From Gemmatimonadota bacterium (lineage in GTDB: Bacteria; Gemmatimonadota; Gemmatimonadetes; Longimicrobiales; Gaopeijiaceae): a DNA stretch of 60,436 nt. Of the stretch, positions 33,344 to 42,864 are shown in pieces. Both the position numbers and the translations under genes were made by a program. Below the pieces are notes generated by a model, which did no database searches, had not been told where the DNA came from, and saw only the letters and a list, made by a program, of their open reading frames with translations. Each line of letters starts with the position of its first letter. Position 1 is the stretch's first letter. The DNA lies in contig JAOUPR010000009.1 in NCBI GenBank assembly GCA_029879725.1, forward strand, positions 1 through 60,436. The letters run 5' to 3'.

Positions 33344-34362
33344 CCTTCCTCCGTTTCGCCTTCCACGAAATGGACGCGCGGCACTTCGAGCTCCCCACGG
33401 CGGATGCGCACTCGTGCCGAGTCCACCTCCTCCAGAAGCCCCGCCGGGATGGCGTCGAGGACGGCCGGATTGGGCACGAAGTCGATGACGCTACGGGAGC
33501 TTCCCACGTAGATCGGCACCCCACCCAACTCGCCGGCCTGCCAGGACCGGGCGGTGGCGAGGAAGGCCCGCGGGATGTCGATGACGGCGCTCCCCAGGGT
33601 GACCTCGGGTGCGATCCCGTTCTGGTCTCGATTCATCCCGATGGCCCACGCGACCTCTCCCTCCGCCACCCGCTCGCGGACCGCCTGGAAGACTCCGAAG
33701 GAGGCGGCGTCGGTGTTGTGGATCAGGACGTCGGCTCCCTGGCGGAGCTGGGCGGAGGCCGCCTCCTTGGCGGCGGAGACGTCGTCCCAGTTCCCGATGT
33801 ACGCCTCCAGGACCCGCGCGTCCGGATTCACCGCGAAGACCCCGGCCTCGAAGGCCCGGAACGTTCCCTGGACCGGGGGAATGGCCACCCCACCCACCAT
33901 CCCCACCGTTCCGGACACGGTCATTCCGCCGGCCATCATCCCCGCCAGGTAGCTTCCCTCCTCGAGGGTGAAGACGAGGGGAACGACGTTTTCGGTCACC
34001 CGCCCCCCACCGCTGACCACGATGGTCATCTCCGGGAACTGCCGTCCGGCGCGGAGGGCGGCGTCCTGGTACTCGAAGCCGTGGGCGAAGACGAGGTCGT
34101 ATCCGTCGGCGGCGTAGGCCAGGAATGCCTCGTCGAATTCGGCCGGGGTACGGGTCTGCTGATGGCTCACGCCGGCGCCGAGGGAGTCCCGCATCATGAG
34201 GAGGCCTTCGTAGGCTCCCGCGTACCAGCCGGCGTCGCTCACCGGTCCCGAGGTGAGGAGGGCGGCCCGGAAGGCGGGCTCGTCCGTGTCGGCTCCTCCC
34301 CCACACGCGCCACACAGGAGGGTGGTGGCGAGGGCAGCGCTCACGGTGACGCGACGGTCCAT
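33340..34362 (-). CDS. BMP-family substrate-binding lipoprotein of the nucleoside importer
   Basis: 340 aa with a lipobox (LLCGAC) and the Med/BmpA/PnrA fold: ALLTSGPVSDAGW near the N-terminus, DLVFAHGFEYQDAAL, GSYLAGMMAG and QGADVLIHNTDAASFG. Members bind purine nucleosides or related compounds and hand them to BPD_transp_2 permeases. It is the first gene of the operon with the ATPase and two permeases, all overlapping, and is divergent from the NSS transporter. The exact ligand is not readable from sequence. Confidence 0.93.
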   Translation of the reverse strand: MDRRVTVSAALATTLLCGACGGGADTDEPAFRAALLTSGPVSDAGWYAGAYEGLLMMRDSLGAGVSHQQTRTPAEFDEAFLAYAADGYDLVFAHGFEYQDAALRAGRQFPEMTIVVSGGGRVTENVVPLVFTLEEGSYLAGMMAGGMTVSGTVGMVGGVAIPPVQGTFRAFEAGVFAVNPDARVLEAYIGNWDDVSAAKEAASAQLRQGADVLIHNTDAASFGVFQAVRERVAEGEVAWAIGMNRDQNGIAPEVTLGSAVIDIPRAFLATARSWQAGELGGVPIYVGSSRSVIDFVPNPAVLDAIPAGLLEEVDSARVRIRRGELEVPRVHFVEGETEEG

Positions 34363-34529
34363 GGGGCACCTCCTGCGGCGGGAGTGGCGCGGAGCCGGTC
34401 ATGGAAAGGAGCGAACCGGGACCGCTCTGCGAAGGATCCGCTTGATTTTCGCGGGGTGGGGGAGCATATGGAAGTGTTCCTCCCGTCTCCCGGACGGGTT
34501 CACGTCCCGACGACCCACGTATAGACCCT

Positions 34530-35891
34530 ATGGCCACTTCCCCATCTTCCGATCGTGGCGCCTGGAGCGGCAAGCTCGGCTTCGTGCTCGCCGCCGCCGG
34601 CTCCGCCATCGGTCTCGGCAACATCTGGCGGTTCCCCTACATGGCCGCGGAGGGCGGTGGCGGGATCTTCGTGCTCGTGTATCTGGGGTGTGTTCTGGCC
34701 ATCGGAATCCCGGTGCTCTTCGCCGAGCTCTCCATAGGCCGGGCCACGGAGCGGAACCCGGTGGGGGCCTTCAAGAAGTTGGTCCCGGGAACGTGGTGGT
34801 CCGCGGTGGGCGGGATGGGCGTCCTCGCCGGCTTCGCCATCCTGGCCTTCTACTCCGTCATCGCCGGGTGGACGGTGGGGTACCTCTGGATGGCCATCAC
34901 CGGGACGTTCGGCCCCGACGTCGACGCGGCCGCCAGCGCCGAGATCTTCAGCGGGCTCATCGGGAGTGCGGGACCGGCGATCACCCTCACGGTCCTCTTC
35001 CTGGGGGTGACCGCGGTGGTGGTGCGGGGTGGCGTGGCCGGGGGGATCGAAAAGGCATCCAAGATCCTCATGCCGGTACTCCTGAGTGTCCTGGTCCTCC
35101 TGCTGATCCGGGCGGTGACCCTTCCGGGCGCCGGCGCCGGACTCGAATACCTCCTGCGTCCCGACATGTCGGAGCTGACTCCCAAGGTGTTCATCACGGC
35201 CCTGGGGCAGGCTCTCTTCTCCATGTCGCTGGGGATGGGAGCGATGATCACGTACGGTTCGTACTTCCCCAAGGATGCGAGCCTCCCCTTCGCCGGCACC
35301 GCGGTGGCGCTGGCGGACATGGGGATCGCGCTCCTGGCCGGGTTGGTGATCTTTCCGGCGCTCTTCTCCGCCGGGATGGATCCGCAGGGCGGGCCGGGAC
35401 TCGTGTTCGTGGTGCTCCCCACCGTGTTCGCCAACATGCCCATGGGACACCTGTTCGGCGTGCTCTTCTTCGCCTGCCTGTCCATCGCGGCGCTGACCTC
35501 GACCATCTCGCTCCTCGAGGTGGTGGTGGCGTACTTCGTGGACGAGAAGGGGTGGAGCCGTCCCAAGGCCGCGCTGATCATCTCGCTGGCCTGCTTCGTC
35601 CTCGCCGTTCCGTCGGCACTCTCCCAGGGAGCCAACGCCTGGCTCACCGACTTCGGGTGGCTCGACGTCCAGAACATCATCTGGGGGAACTACGGGCTGA
35701 GCATCGGCGCGTTGCTCATCTGCATCTTCGTGGGATGGAAGTGGGGGACGGACAAGATGCTCCAGTACGTGGAGATGGGTGGGAATCCCGTGCCCGGACG
35801 GGCGATGTTCGCCTTCGTGGTGCGGTACGTCTGCCCCGTGGCCATCGGCGCGGTGCTGGCCTTCCTCATCATCACGAGGGAGTACTTCTAG
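34530..35891 (+). CDS. Sodium-dependent transporter, NSS/SNF family
   Basis: 453 aa, 12 helices, LeuT-like fold. It opens with WSGKLGFVLAAAGSAIGLGNIWRFPYMAAEGGGG, the family signature containing the unwound TM1 and sodium sites. It probably co-transports an amino acid or related amine with Na+. It is transcribed alone, divergent from the BMP operon across 167 bp, and followed by an intrinsic-type hairpin. Confidence 0.95.
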   Translation: MATSPSSDRGAWSGKLGFVLAAAGSAIGLGNIWRFPYMAAEGGGGIFVLVYLGCVLAIGIPVLFAELSIGRATERNPVGAFKKLVPGTWWSAVGGMGVLAGFAILAFYSVIAGWTVGYLWMAITGTFGPDVDAAASAEIFSGLIGSAGPAITLTVLFLGVTAVVVRGGVAGGIEKASKILMPVLLSVLVLLLIRAVTLPGAGAGLEYLLRPDMSELTPKVFITALGQALFSMSLGMGAMITYGSYFPKDASLPFAGTAVALADMGIALLAGLVIFPALFSAGMDPQGGPGLVFVVLPTVFANMPMGHLFGVLFFACLSIAALTSTISLLEVVVAYFVDEKGWSRPKAALIISLACFVLAVPSALSQGANAWLTDFGWLDVQNIIWGNYGLSIGALLICIFVGWKWGTDKMLQYVEMGGNPVPGRAMFAFVVRYVCPVAIGAVLAFLIITREYF

Positions 35892-35915
35892 GAACCGGCG
35901 GTTCCAGGAACGGGA

Positions 35916-35949
35916 GAGGGGGCGGCGCCGTTTCGGCGGCCGCCCCCTC
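35916..35949. terminator. Strong GC hairpin between convergent genes
   Basis: Long near-perfect stem: GAGGGGGCGGC.. (35916-35930) pairs with ..GCCGCCCCCTC (35934-35949), with a 3-nt TTT loop. It lies between the NSS transporter (+) and the beta-propeller gene (-) and can serve both directions. There is only a weak T-rich tail. Confidence 0.65.
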
Positions 35950-35985
35950 GTCCGTTTCCGGCCTCGTCGGGTGAACCCTCCGCGG

Positions 35986-37287
35986 TCAGCGGAGGATGGC
36001 CGGGAGCCGCTTCACCACCACCCTGGGGACGTCGAACTCGTCACGCTCGAGATAGGCCACGGCTCCCTCGGGGCCGAAGGCCGCGGGGAGCGTGGCGCCG
36101 GAGGCGAGGGTGCCCACGTAGCGGCCATCCGAGGTGAGGATGTCGATGGGCCCTTCGCGTGCCGGATCGTCGCCCCGCCGAACGACCCAGAGCTTCCCCG
36201 ACCACCCGGCGGCGAGATCGGCGAGCACCGGGAGTTCCGGATAGAACTCCATCTGGGCGATCTGGTTCTTCAGCATGTCGTTGACCGCGTCCTGGCTCAC
36301 CGATTGGGGGTTGCCTCCCCCGGGGCCGGTCATCTGCATGCGGACGCGGGGTCCTTCCCCTGCCTCCAACTCCTCGAGGCGGCGAGCACGCTCCCGCTCC
36401 TGGATGGCTTCCGTCACCGGGCGCGGGGAAAAGGGCCGTCGGATGGTCCGCACCAACGAGCCGTCCGGTGCGGTGACCTTCACCGACCAGGTGGAGCTGT
36501 CCGCGTAGGCCACGCCTCCTTCGGGGAGGACGCCGACCAGGAGGCCGGGCTCGAAGGCCCGGGGTTGCGCCATGGCCATGCGGAGCGTGGCGCCTCCCAT
36601 CCGTACCGTGGCCGGCTGAGCTTCGAGGGGAGGCTGCCACGCGTCCACCATCGTGACCCGGGAGGCCGGGTCGCTGTCCAGCGCCACGCGCTCGATGGGC
36701 CGCGAGGTGAACGTGGGAGGCTGCGCTCCCGGACCGGCGGCGAAGGACATCATCATGCGTCCACCGCCGGAAATGACCCCACCACCCACCGGGTCGGGGG
36801 ACAGGTCTCCGAGCCGGACCATCTGGGAATCGCCGAAGGAGGCCATGCGGGAGTACTGGCCGTCCGGGCCGAACACCACCCAGGCCCGGTGGCCCATGTC
36901 GGCGACGATGACGCTCCCGTCCCTCAACACCGTGAAGGCGGAAGGTGTGCGGAGCTCGCCGGGCCCCTCGCCGGGCCCGCCCACCTCGCGGAGGAACCGC
37001 CCCCGCGGATCCACCACCACCACCCGGGAACTCTGCACGTCGAAGACGTAGAGGTTGCCGGCGCCATCGAAGGCGACGCCGCGGACCTCCCCGAAGGTCT
37101 CCCAGTCGGCACCGTCGAAGGAGCCGACGGAGAAGACCGTTTCGATCTGGGGTTGGAGGGTGTGGTCCTCCCGGGGGAGGTCGACCATGGTCTGGGCACC
37201 GGCCGGCATCGGGCGGAGGACCGGGAAGAGTGCGGCGAGCGCGGCCAGGACCGGGACCGCGGGGAATCGAAACCATTTGTGGGACAT
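35986..37287 (-). CDS. Secreted six-bladed beta-propeller (NHL-like) protein
   Basis: 433 aa with a signal peptide ending PMPAGAQ. NHL/6-bladed propeller repeats are clear in the first half ([53 protein letters not shown]). The second half holds a charged helical insertion (about residues 300-350) and a final blade ([21 protein letters not shown]). Such proteins are abundant in Gemmatimonadota and Bacteroidota and mostly uncharacterised. No catalytic motif was recognised. It is separated by 33 bp from the ClC gene upstream and may be co-transcribed with it. Confidence 0.8.
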   Translation of the reverse strand: MSHKWFRFPAVPVLAALAALFPVLRPMPAGAQTMVDLPREDHTLQPQIETVFSVGSFDGADWETFGEVRGVAFDGAGNLYVFDVQSSRVVVVDPRGRFLREVGGPGEGPGELRTPSAFTVLRDGSVIVADMGHRAWVVFGPDGQYSRMASFGDSQMVRLGDLSPDPVGGGVISGGGRMMMSFAAGPGAQPPTFTSRPIERVALDSDPASRVTMVDAWQPPLEAQPATVRMGGATLRMAMAQPRAFEPGLLVGVLPEGGVAYADSSTWSVKVTAPDGSLVRTIRRPFSPRPVTEAIQERERARRLEELEAGEGPRVRMQMTGPGGGNPQSVSQDAVNDMLKNQIAQMEFYPELPVLADLAAGWSGKLWVVRRGDDPAREGPIDILTSDGRYVGTLASGATLPAAFGPEGAVAYLERDEFDVPRVVVKRLPAILR

Positions 37288-37320
37288 CTTTACCTCGATG
37301 TGTCTTGGCGGAATGGATCG

Positions 37321-39402
37321 TCAGTGACTACGGGGACTTGGAGTGCCATCAGCCGGAGCGGGGTTGCCCGTGATGGCGTCCGGTCCGAGCCATTCCCTCA
37401 ACTCGGGCTCCTTCTCGTCGGTGGTGAGGAAGAGGAGCTCGTCTCCCGGCTCGATGCGGGTGCGGCCCACCGGAACGAACGACCGGCCTCCCCGGCGTAC
37501 CAGGACGATGAGGGTGTCCGAGGGCGTACCCACCTCGTTGAGCTTCCGGAACGCGATGTCCGATCCCGACGGCGGAACCGTGAAGCTCACCTGCACCATC
37601 CCGGTGGCGATCCCCCCCAGCCCTTCTTCCCTTTCATCCAGGAGCCGCCGGTGTTCGTCGGCCAGGGTGTGGGCCACCCAGCGCATCTCGCTTCGCCGCA
37701 GGACGCCGTGGACGATCCGGGGGTCGGCATCGTCGACCACGGGGATGAGCTGGACGTCCATTTCGGCGAAGCGCCGCATGGCCGTGCTCAGGGGGTCACG
37801 GGAACGGCACGTCACCACGGTGGGGGTCATGATCTCGCCCACGGTGGCATCGCTCCTCCCGCTCGCATCCCGTGCCAGAAGGTCGGTCTCCGTCACGATT
37901 CCCTGGAGCCTGCCGTCCGCGCCCACCACGGGCCAACTGCGGGTCCGCTTGCTGCGAGCCAGGGCGCTCAGCTCTCCGATGGTGGTCGCGGGTGATACGG
38001 TGTCGAAGGCGTCGGACATGGCGTCGTTCACCATGAGCACGTCGAGGAGGCTCGACTCCCGGAGCGGCTGAAGGGCGCCGCGCCGGCGCAGCTTGAGGGA
38101 GTAGATGGAGTCGGGGAAGATCCGTGACGCCATCAGGTACGAGATCACCACCGTGAGCATGAGCGGGAGGACGATCTCGTAGTTGTCCGTCATCTCGAAG
38201 AGGATGACCATGGCCGTGACGGGCGCGTGGGCGGCCCCGCCGAAAAGCGCAGCCATCCCCACCAGCGCGTAGGCTCCCGGCGGCGCTGTCCAGGTGGGGT
38301 AGAGTCCGTGGACCGCGACCCCGAAGGCCCCTCCCGCCATGGCGCCCACGAAGAGCGCCGGCGCGAAGACGCCTCCCGAGCCCCCCGCTCCCAGGGTCAC
38401 CGAGGTGGCCACCATCTTCAGGAACACGAGGAGGACCATGGTGGAGAGGAGGAGGTCACCGTTCAGGGCCAGCTCCACCCCCTCGTGACCGACGCCGAAC
38501 AGGTGCTCGCTCCCGAAGAGCCCCATGGCACCCACCACCAACCCTCCGGTCAGCGCCTTCAGCCATGGCCGGGCGCTCCACTCGTCGAAGATCCGCTCGA
38601 ACCCGTACACCAACTGGATGTACAGCGTGGCCAGCGTGCCCGTGATCACGCCGAGCAATATGTAGAGCGCGAACTCGGCTTCGTTCACCAGGACGAAGGT
38701 CTGGGTGAGCTCGAAGGCCGGCTGCCGTCCCAGCGCGGCCTGGGTGAACGCGGTGGCCGTCATGGCGGCGATGACCACGAGCCCCAGGGAGCGCGCGGCG
38801 AAGCTGGTGAGGATCACCTCGACGGCGAACATCACTCCGGCCACCGGGGCGTTGAAGGTTCCCCCGATGGCTCCCGCGGCTCCCGCGGCCACGAGGATGG
38901 TGAGTTGCTCGCGTCCCACACCGAGGAACTGTCCGACCGCGCTCCCCATGGCCGATCCGATCTGGACGATGGGGCCCTCCCGTCCCACGGACCCGCCGGA
39001 CCCGATGGAGATGGCGCTGGTCACGGCCTTCACCAGGGCGACCCGGGGGCGGATCCTGCCGGCGTTGCGCCGCAGGGCGTATTGAACCTCGGGGATCCCG
39101 TGTCCACCGGCCTCGGGAGCGAAGCGGCGCACCATCCACGACACGATGACCATCCCCAGGGCGGGGACCACCAGGTAGTGGATCCGTCCCAGATAGGGCC
39201 CTTCCAATCCGAAGTACCCGGTCAGGAAGCCCCCGCCCCCGAAGAAGAGCCTCTGGGCGCCCGCGATGAGAGCCCGGAGGACGACCGCACCCATTCCCGC
39301 TCCGAGCCCGACCACCACCGCCGTCACGAGGGGCCCGGTGGTTTCCGAGTGCTGGATCCGCCGCCGCAGGGCGTCGGTGAAGCTGTTCATGATCTTCCGC
39401 AT
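37321..39402 (-). CDS. ClC chloride channel/transporter with CBS pair and TrkA-C domain
   Basis: About 693 aa. The ClC membrane domain (about residues 15-430) contains the pore signatures GSGGS-VGREGP, with the gating glutamate present, and GGVFAP. A CBS pair follows (about 460-580; MVNDAMSD.., GEIMTPTVV..) and a C-terminal RCK/TrkA-C domain (about 610-680; GTPSDTLIVLVRRGG, IEPGDELLFLT). The regulatory domains suggest control by nucleotides or second messengers. The start is uncertain: ATG 39402 or ATG 39390, neither with a strong Shine-Dalgarno; the open frame extends further upstream without membrane-protein character. Confidence 0.9.
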   Translation of the reverse strand: MRKIMNSFTDALRRRIQHSETTGPLVTAVVVGLGAGMGAVVLRALIAGAQRLFFGGGGFLTGYFGLEGPYLGRIHYLVVPALGMVIVSWMVRRFAPEAGGHGIPEVQYALRRNAGRIRPRVALVKAVTSAISIGSGGSVGREGPIVQIGSAMGSAVGQFLGVGREQLTILVAAGAAGAIGGTFNAPVAGVMFAVEVILTSFAARSLGLVVIAAMTATAFTQAALGRQPAFELTQTFVLVNEAEFALYILLGVITGTLATLYIQLVYGFERIFDEWSARPWLKALTGGLVVGAMGLFGSEHLFGVGHEGVELALNGDLLLSTMVLLVFLKMVATSVTLGAGGSGGVFAPALFVGAMAGGAFGVAVHGLYPTWTAPPGAYALVGMAALFGGAAHAPVTAMVILFEMTDNYEIVLPLMLTVVISYLMASRIFPDSIYSLKLRRRGALQPLRESSLLDVLMVNDAMSDAFDTVSPATTIGELSALARSKRTRSWPVVGADGRLQGIVTETDLLARDASGRSDATVGEIMTPTVVTCRSRDPLSTAMRRFAEMDVQLIPVVDDADPRIVHGVLRRSEMRWVAHTLADEHRRLLDEREEGLGGIATGMVQVSFTVPPSGSDIAFRKLNEVGTPSDTLIVLVRRGGRSFVPVGRTRIEPGDELLFLTTDEKEPELREWLGPDAITGNPAPADGTPSPRSH

Positions 39403-39615
39403 GGGTGCTCGCGGCCACCGATGGCCGACCGGAGATCGAATGTGGTGGATCGAAACCATCGTCGGAAGGGAGCGGTTGCCCGTGCTCCCCGGGGGTGGAG
39501 CTTTCGAGTAGATTGCCCAATGGCACGGCCGGGTCGGGCCGGCCAGGATCGGCCCTTCCCGGGTACCGGAAGACCCGGCGGTCACCGAGGTGTCCCCCAA
39601 GCGATTCGTTGCGAT

Positions 39616-41709
39616 ATGATCAAGGACCTGCTCACCCGCCCCATCGAGAAGCGCCCCGCCACCCTGAAGTTCGAGGGCCGCGTCCTCCATCTCCTGGACG
39701 ACACCGAACTGGTTCGGGCCCAGCTCTACGAGGGGCGGGACATCGAGCTATCCCAGGAGTTGAAGGGCCGCCTCCGCGATCAGATCTCCACCGACGAGAT
39801 CACGCCCGCGTACATCTGTTACTTCTACGACGAGGTCCTGGGCGACTTCCCCTATCTCGGTTTCCGCACCACCAACCGTGTCACGGGCGAGACCGACTAC
39901 CCGGTGGAGCGGAACGCCGTGAAGGACGGAGGATTCGTGTGCTCCGTGGCGGGGAAGCGTCGGGGAAAGGGAAGCAGCAGGGAGGCGAGCCCGTACGCGG
40001 AGCTCCACGCCGGGATCCGGGTGGTGGTGGCCGAGAGCATCGAGCGGATCTACAACGAGAACTGTCAGAATCTGGGTGTGCTCACCACCCACGATTTCGG
40101 GATCATCGACCGCATCCGCGACGGTGACGAGATCGCGCTCTCCGAGTTCACCGAGGGAGCGGACGAGATCACGCGACAGATCATCGAGTACGGTGGGCTC
40201 TTCGAGTTCAACGTGGCCCGTCTGCAGAACCGGGTCACCCTTCCCGTGGCCGCGAGCCTGGCGGCCGCACCGGCCGCTCCGCGCCCCATGACCGTGGCCG
40301 AGAAGATCTTCGCGAGTCATCTGGTGGTGAACGCCGCCGAGGGGAAGACCGGCGTGCCCTGGGTGGCTCCGGGCGAGGCCGGCTTCTTCCGCACGGACAT
40401 CCGCTTCAGCCACGAGTACGTCACCCCCATGGCCGCCATCTTCTTCGAAGACAAGGTCGGGACCGACGCGAAGGTGGTGGATCCCGGGTCGGTCCTCTTC
40501 TTCCGCGACCACCTCACGTACCTGGGGAAGGTCATGAGCCAGGAGCGGATCGAGGAGGGACTTCTCGACGTGGCGAACCAGCTCGAGGTGAAGCAGAGGG
40601 AGTTCAGCGAAAAGCAGGGGATCAAGCTCTACGGCGAGCAGATGGGGCACCGGGGAGGGTCACAGGCCATCTGCCACTCCAAGATCCTGGAGGAGTACGC
40701 CGAGCCGGGGATGCTCATCATCGGCTCCGACTCCCACACGCCCCACGCCGGGGCCATCGGCGCGGTGGCCTTCGGGGTCGGCACCACCGCCATCTTCAAC
40801 TCGTGGATCACCAAGGACGTGCGCGTCCAGGTGCCCGATTCCTTCAAGGTGGTGATCAGCGGCCGGCCCGCGCCCAACGTCACGGCGAAGGACTACATGC
40901 TGGAGATCCTCCGCCATCCCTACATCCGCGACGGCCACGCCATCGGGCAGATCATCGAGTACGCGGGGCCGGCGGTGGAAGCCCTGGGGGTGGACGAGCG
41001 CGCCACCATGACCAACATGGCCGCCGAGGTGGGCGCCTTCACCGGGATCATCGCTCCCGACGGGAAGGCCGTGGACTTCCTGGTGGAGGAGCGGGGGATG
41101 GATCGAGGGCGGGCGGAGGAGCTCGTCCAGGGGCTGCAGTCGGATCCCGGGGCGGAGTACGTGAAGGTCATCGAGATCGATGCCTCCTCCATCCGTCCCA
41201 TGGCCGCGCTCCCCAACGATCCGGGGAACGGGGTGTTCATCGACGACCTCTCGCAGGAGAAGGTGCGTATCGACATCGCCTACGCGGGGTCGTGTACCGC
41301 CGGAAAGAAGGAGGACATGGACATGTATGCCCGCGTGTTCGCCGCGGCCGACGCGCAGGGCCTGAGGGTCCATCCGGACGTACGGTGCTACATCCAGTGC
41401 GGCTCCATCGAGGTACGGGAGTACTGTCGGGAAAAGGGGTACATGGACCTTTTCGAGCGCATGGGCGCGGAGTTCATCGAACCCGGGTGCGGGGCCTGCA
41501 TCAACGCCGGACCCGGTGTGACGCAGTCTCCCGACGAGATCTCCATTTCCAGCCAGAACCGGAACTTCCCCGGGCGATCGGGGCCGGGGAATCTGTACCT
41601 GGCTTCGCCCTATTCGGTCGCGGCCTCCGCCGTGGCGGGATACGTCACCCAATGGGTGCCGGGGGAGGAGCTTCAACCGGTGAGCGCGCGGAAGCTCTCC
41701 GTGGTCTGA
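39616..41709 (+). CDS. Aconitase-family hydratase, fused with the swivel domain first
   Basis: 697-aa cytosolic [4Fe-4S] hydratase in which the small swivel domain (about residues 1-215, with LRDQISTDEITPAY) precedes the large catalytic domains. This is the order of AcnB without its HEAT domain and the reverse of AcnA. Cluster ligands are visible in AGSCTAGKKED and EPGCGACINAG, and substrate-site stretches in GSDSHTPHAGAIG. The family covers aconitate hydratase, isopropylmalate isomerase and related enzymes. A TCA-cycle aconitase role is likely, but 3-isopropylmalate or homoaconitate cannot be excluded. The ATG at 39616 has no obvious Shine-Dalgarno. It is divergent from the ClC gene across 213 bp. 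Confidence 0.88.
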   Translation: MIKDLLTRPIEKRPATLKFEGRVLHLLDDTELVRAQLYEGRDIELSQELKGRLRDQISTDEITPAYICYFYDEVLGDFPYLGFRTTNRVTGETDYPVERNAVKDGGFVCSVAGKRRGKGSSREASPYAELHAGIRVVVAESIERIYNENCQNLGVLTTHDFGIIDRIRDGDEIALSEFTEGADEITRQIIEYGGLFEFNVARLQNRVTLPVAASLAAAPAAPRPMTVAEKIFASHLVVNAAEGKTGVPWVAPGEAGFFRTDIRFSHEYVTPMAAIFFEDKVGTDAKVVDPGSVLFFRDHLTYLGKVMSQERIEEGLLDVANQLEVKQREFSEKQGIKLYGEQMGHRGGSQAICHSKILEEYAEPGMLIIGSDSHTPHAGAIGAVAFGVGTTAIFNSWITKDVRVQVPDSFKVVISGRPAPNVTAKDYMLEILRHPYIRDGHAIGQIIEYAGPAVEALGVDERATMTNMAAEVGAFTGIIAPDGKAVDFLVEERGMDRGRAEELVQGLQSDPGAEYVKVIEIDASSIRPMAALPNDPGNGVFIDDLSQEKVRIDIAYAGSCTAGKKEDMDMYARVFAAADAQGLRVHPDVRCYIQCGSIEVREYCREKGYMDLFERMGAEFIEPGCGACINAGPGVTQSPDEISISSQNRNFPGRSGPGNLYLASPYSVAASAVAGYVTQWVPGEELQPVSARKLSVV

Positions 41710-41883
41710 GGGAGTACCGCGCGGGCACGGGCGGTTTCGCATCCATGCCTCTTCGGTTCTCGTCCCGGGTGCCGATACTGGGGGTTCCGGGGGAAAGTCA
41801 CCCACGACGCCGATGATCTGGACCAGGGCCCGTGGAGGGGTGCGAAGCGGGTCGATGGCAGGAGTGTTTTCGGGTATGGAGAG

Positions 41884-42864
41884 ATGATCGAGGCCGCCTG
41901 TTCGTGCGTGGGGCGTTTCGCTCGCGTCGTCGTGGCCGTCGCCTTGCTCGGGTCCGCGTGCACCCCCCCGCCGGACTATCCCCTCGTGATCGGATCGCTG
42001 GATTGGATCGGATACAGGCCACTCTTCCTGGCACAGGAAGTGGGCCTTCTCCCGGCGGACCAGGTCCATCTCGTCGAGTTGTCGTCCGAGACGGAGGAGA
42101 TCCGCGCGTTCGAGAACGGCCAGATCGACGTCGTGTGTGTCACGCTCGAAGGTGCGCTGCAGTTGGCCGATGCCGGGGTGGACATCCGTATCGTCCTGGT
42201 CATGGACGTATCCCACGGAGCGGACGTGGTGATCGGCGGGCCCGGCATCGAAGACATTTCGGGACTGGTCGGTGCTCGGGTGGGAGTCGAGACGACGGCG
42301 CTCGGAGCGTACGTGATCACCAGGGCTCTCGAATTCGCGCACCTCACCCTGGACGGCGTGGAGATCGTGCCTCTGGAGTTGCACGAACACGAGCAGGCGT
42401 TCCTGAACGGATCCGTGGACGCGGTGACCACGTTCGAGCCCGTCGCGTCCCGCCTTCGCGAAGAAGGAGGGAGGACACTCTTCTCCAGTCGGGACATCCC
42501 CGGAGAGATCGTGGACGTGCTGGTCGTGCGCGCCTCCGCTCTGGAAGGCAGGAGGCAGGCCGTGGTCTCGCTCATCCGCGCCTGGGTGGCGGCGCTGGAG
42601 TACATGGAGAGCCGGCCGGACGAGGCGACCGCGGCGCTGGCGCGAATGTCGGCGCTTTCCGTCGAGGACTACGTCCGAGCACAGAGGGGCCTCCGGTTCG
42701 CGGGTCGCGCCGAAAACGAAGCCTTCCTCGTGGGCCCGAACGGCCTGACTTCCACCGTGGAGCGGGTGGGAGCCGTGATGGTGGAGTGGGGCCTGCTGCG
42801 TGAGGCCCCATCGCCGGAGACGCTTCTGGACGGCTCGATCATCGGGGAGCTCGGTCACCCATGA
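41884..42864 (+). CDS. NMT1/TauA-like substrate-binding lipoprotein, likely sensory partner of the adjacent kinase
   Basis: 326 aa with a lipobox (LLGSAC, lipidated Cys about residue 26) and a two-lobed binding fold of the NitT/TauT/NMT1 type: IGSLDWIGYRPLFLAQEVGLL, ENGQIDVVCVTLEGALQLADAG and GARVGVETTALGAYV. No ABC permease or ATPase gene is near. Its stop overlaps the start of a hybrid histidine kinase (ATGA), which argues that the ligand-bound lipoprotein signals to the kinase rather than feeding a transporter. The ligand is unknown. Confidence 0.85.
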   Translation: MIEAACSCVGRFARVVVAVALLGSACTPPPDYPLVIGSLDWIGYRPLFLAQEVGLLPADQVHLVELSSETEEIRAFENGQIDVVCVTLEGALQLADAGVDIRIVLVMDVSHGADVVIGGPGIEDISGLVGARVGVETTALGAYVITRALEFAHLTLDGVEIVPLELHEHEQAFLNGSVDAVTTFEPVASRLREEGGRTLFSSRDIPGEIVDVLVVRASALEGRRQAVVSLIRAWVAALEYMESRPDEATAALARMSALSVEDYVRAQRGLRFAGRAENEAFLVGPNGLTSTVERVGAVMVEWGLLREAPSPETLLDGSIIGELGHP

